DNA of 64,000 bases from Climacium dendroides (lineage: Eukaryota > Streptophyta > Bryopsida > Hypnales > Climaciaceae). Position 1 is the first letter of the stretch, and the number at the start of each line of letters is the position of its first letter. Below are positions 14,001 to 24,941 of this stretch, in pieces. The stretch is from the NCBI GenBank assembly GCA_950106755.1, contig OX467092.1, forward strand, positions 9,610,001-9,674,000. The letters run 5' to 3'. The translations under genes and the position numbers were made by a program. Under the pieces are notes generated by a model. That model did no database searches, had not been told where the DNA came from, and was given only the letters and a program-made list of their open reading frames with translations.

Positions 14001-14259
14001 AATTGAAAATTTACCATTGCCTTTCTAAAAGATGCGTGTCCATATTATAATTGCATGATTGGTATGAAAAATACTCATTCAATTTCAAATTGTCTATTAT
14101 TTTCAAAGGATTAAGCCCAAAGATTGTCAATTTATCAAAGAGATGGAGTTGTAAAATTAATACAAGCGATGGGAACAAACCGAGCTTATTGATTTTGAAC
14201 TCAAGGACAACAACCTTCTCCTTGAGTAAGTTATTGCGACGGGCCTCGGCTTCCGACAT
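11094..14259 (-). CDS. Unidentified coiled-coil protein, 9 exons, 416 aa
   Basis: Nine exons chain without a stop or phase conflict: 14259-14181, 13809-13571, 13257-13048, 12851-12738, 12502-12470, 12333-12127, 11733-11563, 11473-11396 and 11213-11094. Every intron begins with GT and ends with AG, and all junctions are phase 0 except the first (phase 1). The ATG at 14259 opens MSEAEARRNNLLKEKVVVLE, and the last exon ends …EGASTSKDA then TGA. The protein is mostly charged helix. Residues 1-110 hold RNRYLIRAARTQNMLLHSAF and LEQKELAAKKESS, and heptad-like E/K/L runs continue to the end. A short Gly-Pro turn, LLASLFPGGRI, is the whole of the 33-nt exon 5. There is no signal peptide or membrane segment. 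The even exon chain with intact frames argues for a working gene. I do not recognise the family; a structural or cytoskeleton-linked coiled-coil role is only a guess. The first donor (CTCG then GTTTGT) is weak, but it is the one that keeps the frame. Confidence 0.82.
13505..13542. repeat. 11-bp tandem repeat in intron 2
   Basis: Three and a half copies of GGTTGTGATAA lie inside intron 2 of the coiled-coil gene. A further partial copy (AAGGTTGTGA) follows at about 13550. Confidence 0.9.
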
Positions 14260-15794
14260 ATTGTCAATTATTAATCAATAATAAAAAATAAAAAAACCCA
14301 CGGATCAAAAATTAATAATTGATGCTAGAATAATTGATCTCTAAATGACATTGATGTCATTTGGGTGTTTTTATTTAAAATTCAAGTCCAATGAGTAAGT
14401 TAGAGGTAATTAGCACTCCATAGTTGTTTGAATTCCATTGAGTCGGTAATAGCCTAAGTAGCCCTCCACTAATTTAGGGTTTCGCATTTGAAAGTTGAAG
14501 ATTTGAGTTGAAATCATCCAAAGAAGAAGGTAGGAATGCCATAAATGGAGAAGCCCCTTCTAATGGCACAAGTAGGATGTCCTAAAATGGACAATAGTTG
14601 GTTGTATTGTTGATTGCAAAAGATTCAATTGGTGCACACTTGATGGTCTCACACTTCATTAGGAACAAGTTCTAAAGGTAGCTATTTTATCTTAGGTGAA
14701 ACTATGAGATAAGAATAGGTCCAAATTAAAAATCCAAATTTTTATTGAATAAAATATTCATTCTTGAAGAAAAAAAATTCTTTTGTTTTGCATTCTTCCT
14801 CATCTTTATTTTTGAACACCTTAAGATCAATTTTTGAACAAATTCCCCATATCCAACAAGCTGAAATGCTTAAATTATTTATTTATGTTATTCCTACTCT
14901 AATTAATAGTTGATGTCATCATTTTGGTGGTGTAGTAATTCAAGTTGAATGATTTCATTTTATGAGTTTTGTAGAATTTAATTAATTTTGTGTTTACATG
15001 AATTTGTGAGGAAGACTAATAATTAAAGGAGGTAAATACTATTATATTAAATGTTTTTTTCTATATTTGAATTCATTCATACTCCCTTTCATCCAAATTT
15101 CATCTAAATGATCACACCGATCAAATAAAATTCATCAAAATATCATCCAATTCCATCCAACTAGTAAAGGAGGGTCTCACTATTCAAGTTGTTGCATTAA
15201 ATTAAATTTACTTCATTACTGTAAGTTACCCAGTGATTAGAGCCAACCAAACATATTTCTAGTAACGAATGCTAAATTTTTGGAGAAATTCTATTTTCTT
15301 TTTAAATCTATATGGAAAAAATGAATCTTGTATGCCATTTCTAAGTTTAACATCTCATGAGTCTCATTTTTGAAAAAATTAATTATTTGGTAAAATATGT
15401 TGCCCTCACCATGAGGTAAGATAGTATGGTGCACTCAACACAATAATATTGGCAATCTTGCCTCAAAAGTTGGATGAGTTAACCCTTAAAGCGTCGATGA
15501 AGATGTTTGGTGTCCGATGGATGATAAGAGAATTCTTCCGATAGGACAAAAGTGTAACTATTTATCCTCGGAATTTTGTTGTGAAAAAGAAAGGTCTACT
15601 ATAGTAGTTTGACTTCCAATGAGTGCTTTTGCAATTTTGTAAGCAAATGATTCACACAAAGAACAAAAGAATGATTTCCACGGTTATGAGTTTGTCCTTT
15701 AAGGATAAATCAAGTACCTACAAAAAAAAATTGCTATGATCCATGGGCTACAAATTGATAAATACTTACAAATTTGCCAAATTTAGCACTCTCT
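14260..15794. other. Upstream flank of the coiled-coil gene
   Basis: The first few hundred bases should contain the promoter and leader of the minus-strand gene starting at 14259. A GGGTTTCGCATTTGAAAG segment near 14477 resembles plant leader sequence on the plus strand, but no open frame follows it. Beyond that I see nothing. Confidence 0.3.
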
Positions 15795-16345
15795 AAGGAA
15801 AGGACTATTTATCAAATTTTATTTAGATAATTTTTAGAATTTGTTAGAATAGGTTCTTATTTTTATTACTAGTACAATAGTACAAGAGTGGGGCATTGAA
15901 AATTTGGAATATGAGGAAAATATATGTGTGAGAAAAAAGCCTACAAAGTAGAGAAAAATATTTTTCCCAAGATTGACTAGACTTTTGACAATGTAACTTT
16001 ATCAAGCTATCAAACCCTATAACTCAAATATTGTTTTTAAGGAAGATCTAAGGACTACATATTTGGATAAAGAATCATAATAGGAATAAGTATGCAAATT
16101 TTCAAAGCATGATGTTGTGGTGCTCCATCTTCTTCAGTTGGGGCCTAAAACAAAAATAGGTGTACCTTTTTTTTCCAATGTTGTATCTTCATTAAAATTA
16201 TATTCTTTAGAAAAATTTTAAATCTTAAAATAAAATACAAGAGAAAAAATAGGATTTTGATACCTAATTTTAAATGCCTAAATTTTTCAAAACCCATTTT
16301 GGCTTGCAAAGAACCTTTATTAGGGGTTAAGGCACAATTTTGAAA
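15795..16345 (+). repeat. Second dispersed repeat family, copy 1
   Basis: It is similar in the same orientation to 23375-23895. Shared landmarks include ATCAAATTTTATTTA, GGAATATGAGGA against GGGATATGAGGA, ATGCAAATTTTCAAA and TTGGCTTGCAAAGAA against TTAACTTGCAAAGAA. Many indels show that it is old. No ends or coding capacity were identified. Confidence 0.55.
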
Positions 16346-17474
16346 AATCAATAAATCAAACATTGATCTCATGTTGGTTTTTGTATATAATATTCAAAGA
16401 TAATTTTCAGACTTCAAATAATCTTAGTTAAAATTAACCTATCTACGACTAAACCAATATATCATTTTTTCACAATTATGGTTGTAAAATTAAAATTGTT
16501 TAGAAATATCTCATTATATGATAGACTTTAGTATGGAACGTTAAAAATACATTTATTCCATTTTTAAGAAAAAATTGTATTAGATTATTTATTTTAAGAT
16601 TTTAAGATATTAGGATGAATTATGATTCTATGACTTGAAAAAATCTCACTGCAATGCAATGGAATTGAAAAGGTTTCATTGAGAAGTTGTTTGGAATTCA
16701 TTAGGATTTAAGAAGTTCATATGGATGAAAAAGAATGCAAATGAAAATATAATACTTGGCATGAAAGATGAAATCATTTCATTTTGCACTTAATAGAATA
16801 AAATTCAAAATTGGAATTGGAGTAATTTATGGGTATAACAATTGAAAACCATCTTTTTATCATATTCCTCATGTTCTTCATGTTCTTTATATTCTTCATA
16901 TCTACTCTTACTAATTTAAACTTAAAGACAACATTTAGGTTAAATTTTGGCTTTTGTGTATATGATTTTTCCTTTATTGTTATAGAGTATTATAAAATCC
17001 ATTTATACTCTTTTATCTTTGAATCTATGAAGCCACTTGATAATTTGAGTTTAATTTTATTCATACAATTTGGTCTCCTTTCACCTACATCTAAGATGTG
17101 TTAGATAACCAACCATTTGAAATGAGACATATTAGATTAATTTAAGTTAAAGCCAAATAATGTCTATTTTCTATAAACTACTTCCAAAAATTCTTCCCAG
17201 ACATCAACGTCAACATCAAGAAACTCTTTAATCCCTATAGGACCAGGCAAGTAGTATTTTTTTTTGGCAACATAACATTTTGGATCATCTATTTACAAAT
17301 GGAGTTTTCATTTCTTTTTTTTTGAAAATTTTACACAACATGTAGTCAAAGAGTCGCTTCAAGGTACAACAATTTTCATAACTTTTGACTAAATTATAAA
17401 AAATTACTATATGATCATATATAGTTTCTTTTAGAGTATGGACAGTAGAGGCAACCAAAAAATAGGAAATTTCT

Positions 17475-17815
17475 TTTTAAATATTTTTAAATAATAATTT
17501 GAAATTAGTTTTCTAGGTTCATATGTACATGGAAAGCTTGAATCATTCCATTTTGATTAATGGGATGAAAGTTGTGAAGAGTTTTAGTTTGCAGGTAGTT
17601 ATGAAATCTTTCTACCAAAATAATCTTTGAAGTCTTGTTTTAAATTAAATTTTCAATATTTTTTGAAAAATAAAATTAAAAAAATAGGTAGATTGTTTAC
17701 TCCAACACTAAAACCATTGGAATTGGCATTTTTCAATTCCACAACTAAATTCTCAAAAATTTTGTATTTTAAAATCATTCTCTATTTTTTCTACTTACTA
17801 TTTTGTTAAGCTTGA
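17475..17815 (-). repeat. Dispersed repeat, inverted copy
   Basis: The reverse complement aligns well with 10290-10615, for example TTTCAAAAAATATTGAAAA, CATAACT…CAAACTAAAA and TCAT…AATGGAATGATTCAA. It also aligns with 60140-60260. It is one of three copies in the window. Confidence 0.65.
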
Positions 17816-18159
17816 ATATGAATTTTTTTTGTTGAAATTATTTATATGTGTTTCCAACTCAATTCTTCAAGATTTTATAAAAAGTTGTAAGCTTGTAGGA
17901 TTTATACATTTATGGGTAAAAAGTTTGAAAGATGAAATCTAACCATTTGGGAAGAGTTGAAAATATTTCTTTATGAGATCCAAGCATCATGATCTTGCAA
18001 TTGGTAATGTTTTTTATTCTTTATTTTGAAATACTAAGAAGGATCACTTTTTTTTTAAAAGTTAAATTTTTTTTTTTAAATCTTGTACTTACACTACATC
18101 ATGCCAAAAATCAAAACCTTAACGGCCCTTTGGAGGGTTCAAAATTTTCCTAATTTTTA

Positions 18160-18345
18160 GCTAGGATTTGGTGACATATAGTTATGTATTGACAAATATA
18201 GGGTGCACGAGGTGTGAAGAGACAATAGGTAGGAATTGTCTATGAAATCTTGAGGCCACATGACCAAAGTGATGAAATGAAGTCATACAAAAGCATATAC
18301 AATTGTTAATTCAAATGATTTGTGTGTCCCTTCACCAATCTAAAT
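18160..18345 (+). repeat. Third dispersed repeat family, copy 1
   Basis: It matches 29635-29810 in direct orientation, sharing TTATGTATTGACAAA, AGGTGTGAAGAGACA and GATGAAATGAAGTCA-like segments. A weaker relative in inverted orientation lies around 8500-8700. No coding capacity was seen. Confidence 0.55.
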
Positions 18346-18987
18346 ATTATTTTAATAAAAATTAACAAATAAATAAATAATTTAAATAAATTTAATCTTA
18401 AAGAGATGAAGAGTTATTTTAGCCACAAATTTATTTATAAATTTATTTTGTATATATATGTATATAAACATAAATGTATTAACCCACTAAAAATCTAAAA
18501 TAGAGTGCATAGATTATTATTATGTATTTTGAAATGATTAATAATTACAAAGAGGTGAACATTGCATGGTGGCTCAATGTGTTGTTTATGATAGGTTTTG
18601 GGTTTAAAGTAAAATGATAGTAATTAGATGGGGCTAGATTTTATTGGTCACCAAAATCATTGATGAACATTGTATGTGTTTGTCAAGAAAAAAGAAAAAA
18701 CTTTAGCAGTGAAGTTCATGAAAAAGTTTGGATGCACTTCATCCTTCAATGTTCATTTTAGATTTGGATGAATATGTGTGTACAAAATGCTTTAACTTAT
18801 CAATTGGTGGGAATTGCTCACATGAAGTGTAGCTCATGCATCAATCCCATTGCCCATGAATAATAATATAATTCAAGTAAAGATCAAGTGCAAGACTCCT
18901 ATTGCAATCAAATTGCAATAAAAGATTTATGTTGATATGAGCAAACCTTGGATGTTGGTCAATAAATGGCATAGGAAAGTAGACTTT

Positions 18988-19129
18988 CACTATTAGAAAA
19001 TTTAGATTTTTTGTTGATTTGGATGTGTTGATTATCAACACTTTTCTATTGATCTAGACAGAAATCAACAAAAAAGTGTTGATGATCAACACGTCCAATT
19101 CAACAAAAAATCTGAATTTTCTAGTAGTG
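18988..19129. mobile_element. 142-bp CACTA-type MITE
   Basis: The ends are CACTATTAGAAAATTTAGAT on the left and, reverse-complemented, CACTACTAGAAAATTCAGAT on the right. Inward they continue as TTTTTTGTTGA on both sides, so the arms pair for most of their length. The 3-bp target duplication TTT flanks it (18985-18987 and 19130-19132). CACTA termini with a 3-bp duplication are the hallmark of the CACTA/EnSpm superfamily. It has no coding capacity and would depend on a transposase elsewhere. Confidence 0.88.
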
Positions 19130-19132
19130 TTT

Positions 19133-21457
19133 GAAGCCATTGGAAGAACCAACATCTTTTAAACTATAATATAAGCTTTGCTAATTTGTTTTACTACATT
19201 ACAAAAAACTTAGGGCCTAAAGAGGGCTGCCAAACTCTAGACTAGTTCCCCCCAAAGTACAAATAAAAAAATTAATATATATTTTTTATTTGGACTATTG
19301 GATTAGCTCTAGTGGCCTTGTAGAGGCCCCATTTTTCTCTAATAATCCATCAAGGGCCCATATAATCCATAGATTGAAATTAATGTGTATGCATTGAATG
19401 TGGATTACGGTTCAACTTTATCTAGAAATCCTTGGTCTTTCAAGGTTATAGAACATTTAGACTTTCCATAAAAAATTCCTCTCCAATAGTTTCCATACCC
19501 TATTTGAGCAACTTTAGGTTGTGAATTTTTCTTTTTATTTGGATGGTGACAAGTGGCAATTTTAGGTTTGTTCTCTCATTACTACTTGTCCATCCTACAT
19601 TGCACAAAGTCACATATAACCTTTTTTTGTCCAATTGTCATTGTGCAAATCAATTGGATATTCAAAGAAGGTTGCATAAAACTTCATATAAAAAAATGTT
19701 TGTAGAATTTTGGATTGTGAGGATTCACAAAGCAATGTTGTATTAATGATGTTTGGTTTTCCAAGAATTGTAAGAGCGGTGGGTTTGAGAGGTTTTTGAA
19801 CAAGATTGGTTGTGGCTTATTTTGATTTATAGTTGAAAGCTATGGAATTTAAAGTTTGAGATGAGGGCAATTGAACTTTTGCATGTTTGGAGTTGAATCG
19901 TCTAAGGAATTTATAGTAGATGTTTCCTTTGGCAAATACTTTCCAACAAAGCATTCATTGGTGACTATGATTCAATTCCCTTGCACTTTTTGTAGAACCT
20001 TTCATTGTACATTTGTATTTGGAAGAGTTTTATGGTAAATAAAGGATTTGAAGAGTCAAACTTGTCATAGAGTTTTAGTGGTCATTTGATTGTCAAATTA
20101 GGAAGCTTCAATCAAGAACAAGAGGTTCATGTCAATGTCTAAGGTTAAATCTTGATGACCACTCTCTCTCTCTCTTGGTTCTTGGTAGGTTTGAGGTGTA
20201 GAATGCACTTGGGTGCTAAATTGTATGTTTGTTGGTGATTTATCGTTGATGTAAGGACTTTAGGGTTTGGATTTTGAGGAAGTATTGGATCAAGGCAAAA
20301 CTTTGGATCTAAATTTTTGGATAGTTGATCTTTTAAAATATCAATTTTTAGATTTAGATTTAATATAAAAGAGATTTGACACTTGAAAAAAGAAGGTGAT
20401 TAGAATCTAAGACAACCAAGAAAAGTGTATTTTTGAGCTTTAATTATATTGAATTTTTGTGATATGACTATGAAACTTAGTGGATATTTTTTCTAACCTA
20501 TATACTAACTTGTATCAAAAACTTGACTACAATGGATATGGGGCCTAGAAGTTATGCACAAAATGCAATTGGGGTGGGAGACCATGACTTGGTAAAGCAT
20601 TCTTAGTAGTAAAATGTATACCAAAGTTGTACATCATTTTCAATCCAGATAAAAATTAATATATGAGTATTTGACTAGTTGATCTATATTGTGGTAAAGT
20701 TTCAAGACATTTGGAGTGACTATAGATTATTTATGTGAAGTTGAAAATAACTATAGTAGTTATTAAGTTATTGTGGTTGGGAAGGATTAGAAAGTTAGTA
20801 ATAGAGAAATGTCTACCAAAGTTGGACAATATTTTATATATGGGTAAAAATTGATACTCTATAATTTAATATTTAACAACCTAATTTAAAAAATTTCAAA
20901 GCTTTTAGACATTTGGAGTGACTTTCCATCATTTATGTAAGGTCAAAGATAGCTACGATAGTTTCTAAGTTATTATGTGAATTATAGGACAGGGATTTGA
21001 AAAAATAATTTAGGAATAGATTTAGGATTATTTATGTGAATAAAAGGTATAAAGAGATTATACCAAAGCATTTCCATGACAAAGTCCCTATGCTATTCCG
21101 GACCTATGCACACAACTTTGTGGCACCAAAGGCTTTAATCTTTAATGGACATTGTTGGTAGTATGGAGATTAGTAGAGGCTTAGTTCATATTTTTAATTC
21201 ACTTTAATTTTTATTTAATTATAGAAATATAAAAATAACTCCTAATAGATCAAGATTTGTTCTTTTTTAAATATGAATTTTTTTATCATTTAATCAAAAT
21301 TATTTATTCATTTATTTATATGTTCAAATAACACATTGTCAAAAAACACTTTTGTATACAATGATTTTCATAAGAATTGTTTATATGGTTTAAAAGTTGT
21401 TGTTTAATGAGTGGTGTCTTTAATTTTGAACAAGTGCACTTTAGGACTTCAACAAGT
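19133..21457. other. Gene-free AT-rich stretch
   Basis: No gene is supported. Short open frames lack family resemblance and splice logic. A (TC)n run lies at about 20161-20175. Confidence 0.35.
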
Positions 21458-21811
21458 ACATCTCAAACTTAAGGACAGACGGATTATTAACAAATATTGT
21501 ACTGATTCAATGCCTTCATCACCATGTACTATAATCGCATCACTATGTACTATGTACTATAATCAATGCGAAAACAATGAATATCAATAGCATATAGTTT
21601 ATGTACTTTAACTATACGATTGCTATGTAGTTTTGACACAACAATTGTATAGTTAAAGTATATAAACTGTATGCTATTGATATTCATTGTTTTCGCACTG
21701 ATTTAGTACGTAAAAATGCACATAATCGATGTGTTTATAGTATGTAGTGATGAAGGCACTGAATCAATACAATATTTGTTAAAAATCCGTCTGTCCTTAA
21801 GTTTGAGATGT
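21458..21811. mobile_element. 354-bp palindromic (foldback) element
   Basis: Two arms of about 160 bases are reverse complements with scattered mismatches. They start ACATCTCAAACTTAAGGACA and end with the complement of that, around a spacer of roughly 30 bases near 21620-21650. The shape fits a foldback MITE. I could not find a convincing target duplication, so the superfamily is open. An RNA copy would form a long hairpin. Confidence 0.75.
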
Positions 21812-22022
21812 AACTCACCAAATTTTTCTTTTCCTAACCAAAAATTTGATCTTATTTCTTTAATAAGATTTATTACTTGGATTTATAAAGCTTTAGATTG
21901 TTGTTGTTATAGTTAAAAAGATGAAAATTTTGAAGAGTTTAAATTTATAGGTGGTTGTTGAATGTTTATCTTAAAAGAAAAATAAGATTATTTTCTTTTT
22001 TGAACTCAATTTTTAATATTTA

Positions 22023-22738
22023 CTAGCGGTTGGCGCTTGCTATGCTACGCATTCACCATTAAAATTTTATTAGAATTTTTATCTATTAGATAGAATGGAG
22101 AGCAAGAATTTCAAAAAATCTTCAGATAAAAATTATGATAAAAGATACACATATATTAAAATGCATTAGAAATTTGACTCAATTGTTACAAACAATGGCA
22201 ACCCAAATAAAAGAATTTAAAGGAAAACCTTGTAAATCTCAAAAGTTTCATGAACAATTTAATTGTTGTGGAATCCAAAATCACTTCAATTAAATAAATT
22301 TCTTAAAATCATTTGTTAGTAGCAATAGAAAATTGAAATCATGAAAGCTCAAAGTTCACAAAAGCACAAAATCATACAAGTGCAAAGAAGTGTAAAGCCA
22401 AGGGAAGCAATGGATTTGCTACCTCTATAATATCATCCTATGGATCCTCTTTAATATCACCTTAATTGCAACAACTATATTATTTCTATAATATCACCCT
22501 TTGTAAAAGATGATATTATAGAAGTGATTGCAAATTGCTACTCTATTTCTATAATATCACATTTTGTGAAAATACAATTTCTATGTATACATGATTGAAA
22601 ATATTTTTACAAAATATTTAAAATAATTATTTTAAAGACTTATTGAAATCATTATCATGCATTCTATTCAAATATATTTTAAAATTTTACTAATATGTGA
22701 TACAATGAATGCGTAGTGTAGCAAGCACAAGCCCCTAG
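22023..22738. mobile_element. 716-bp element with CTAG…TACGCATTCA terminal repeats
   Basis: The left end reads CTAGCGGTTGGCGCTTGCTA and continues TGCTACGCATTCA. The right end, reverse-complemented, reads CTAGGGGCTTGTGCTTGCTA and continues CACTACGCATTCA. The arms match at about 27 of 33 positions and are much more GC-rich than the interior. TA lies directly outside both ends and may be the target duplication, which would fit a Tc1/mariner-like element. The CTAG next to T also resembles a Helitron 3' end, but Helitrons do not normally carry it at both ends. There is no coding capacity. Confidence 0.68.
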
Positions 22739-23374
22739 TATCAATGGTAGCATTTGTGATATTATAGAGGGAGTTATGATTTTAGTAGTATGATAAAAAC
22801 ATTTGAAAGCAAATGTTGTAGAATGCTTAGTACGATATTTCCACTATTTAGCTTGATAAATTTTAATTCTATATTTAATTTTTTAGTAATTTAATATTTT
22901 TATTATTATTATATAGTACATCTTTTTATTTGAAATTTCTTGAGAATGAGTTTGAATGAGTTTGGAGTTATACACTTTTTGATAAATTTTTTGGAAGATG
23001 AAAAAGGAATTTTGGAGGAAGAGTTGAGGAGACTTCTTGCATAAATTCAAGCACTATGATCTAACTTGTGAGGTTTATTTTTTCTAAATTTAAAAAATCA
23101 TATTTTGACAATTAAAATAAAAGAGATCTTATAGTTATATCTACCAAAAAAATAATGAATTATTATACACTTTTTAGCAAAGGGTGGCTAAAAAGTATTT
23201 CAATAAAAGAGCTTTAAAATAGGATTCATATATTATATATGTAAAGTTGAATACACTATTTTTTTAATCAATATTCAATTACAAAATTTAGAACTAATAT
23301 TTGGAGATATCTTTAAATTTTCATTTAAAATTGAATCTTGGATATTTATTTATAAGAATTGCATATAAATTCTA

Positions 23375-23895
23375 AGAAAAGGACATTAATCAAATTTTAT
23401 TTACATTTCAAGAATTTATAACCATAAATTCTTATTTTAGACTTATATTAGAGTCATATATAAATTTTTGGGATATGAGGACAATGAATGTGTAGTACCA
23501 AAGTCTCCAAAATAGAGCAAAATATTTCTATTTAGGACTATCCACTCCCAAAATAATGTGACTCTGTCAAACTTTAGAATCCCATAAGTTTGATTTCTTT
23601 GCAAGGAGGATTAAGGGACTTTGCATTTGAACAAAGCTTCAAAGTAGAAACATATATATGCAAATTTTCAAAAGAAAACAACATCACACCTTCCTTGACA
23701 TTCTTAAGAAAAAATATAATTTTTTTTCCAATCACTAGATTTTCATAAAAATTAGATTTTCTAGAAGTTCTTTTATTTTCTGAATCTCTTAGAAAAAGAT
23801 GAAGAATAAATAAATCCAATAATTCACTTTAGATGCCCAAATTTTTTAGAACCAATTTTAACTTGCAAAGAAAATTAGAGGTTAATGTGTTTGAT
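23375..23895 (+). repeat. Second dispersed repeat family, copy 2
   Basis: This is the partner of 15795-16345 in the same orientation. It also contains ATAT repeats. No open frame of substance was seen. Confidence 0.55.
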
Positions 23896-24027
23896 GAATT
23901 ATTTTGGTTGACTACATATCACCAAGGCCCTATCCTTCCAAGGTTAAGGAATTAAGTTACTATAATTATTTCAATCATTTTATAACAATCAAACTAGGCT
24001 TTTCAATCATACAATTTTTTAATTATC

Positions 24028-24029
<2 letters not shown>

Positions 24030-24115
<86 letters not shown>
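24030..24115. repeat. (TA)n microsatellite
   Basis: About 86 bases of uninterrupted TA dinucleotides, likely to be length-variable. The Tyr-Ile frame through it is an artefact. Confidence 0.97.
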
Positions 24116-24117
<2 letters not shown>

Positions 24118-24941
24118 ATCATTGAAAAAAATAATGTCAAGCTCATACACTAGTACATTAAATTTCCTAAATGTGCCTTTTCATTCCATAGCACCTAGGT
24201 TTGTTCAATCTAATCAATAAGTCTATTACATCTTATCAACAAGTAACTATATTGAAATTAGTGTAGTGGTCTATATCATCTTCTACATTGATTAGTTTAA
24301 TCCATTTATTTGATTCTTGAAGTGCATATATTCATTTTTGAAATTTCTAATATAAATGTGATTAAAAAAATCCATAGATTTGTGCAATTATATGTATAGT
24401 TTTTTTCAATCATTTTTATGAAGTATGTTAAAGTCTTTCATCAAGTTGTGATGAAGTAAGTTTTAAATTAGATTGAGAAGTAATTCATAATATTTAAAGT
24501 AGCTTGTAAATTATGAATTTGAGAAGTGATCAATAATGTTGAAAATAAATTTAGTTGGCGTAACTTAGTTAATTCTATTGAATTGATACATAGAAATTGT
24601 AAATTATAATTGGCACGTTCAAGCATGATTAAAAAACCTTCAAGATTGTCTAAAAAAGTTTTTTCATTACTGCAACTTTAAAATTTGGGACAATCCAAAA
24701 TTAAATTAAGGTGGTTATCTTATATATAAATTCTTTGGGTGAATTTTTATTGAACATTATTGTAGATTCTTCCTTGAAATAGAATACACTAAAGAGCCTC
24801 TATTTTATTTTCAATTCAAGAATAATATACAAAAAATGATACCAATTTGAAGTTGTATGAAGAAAAATTTGGCATGCACACAAACAATCTTTAATATCCA
24901 ATATTGTATAAGTAATTCATTATCACTTTGTTCAATATTTA

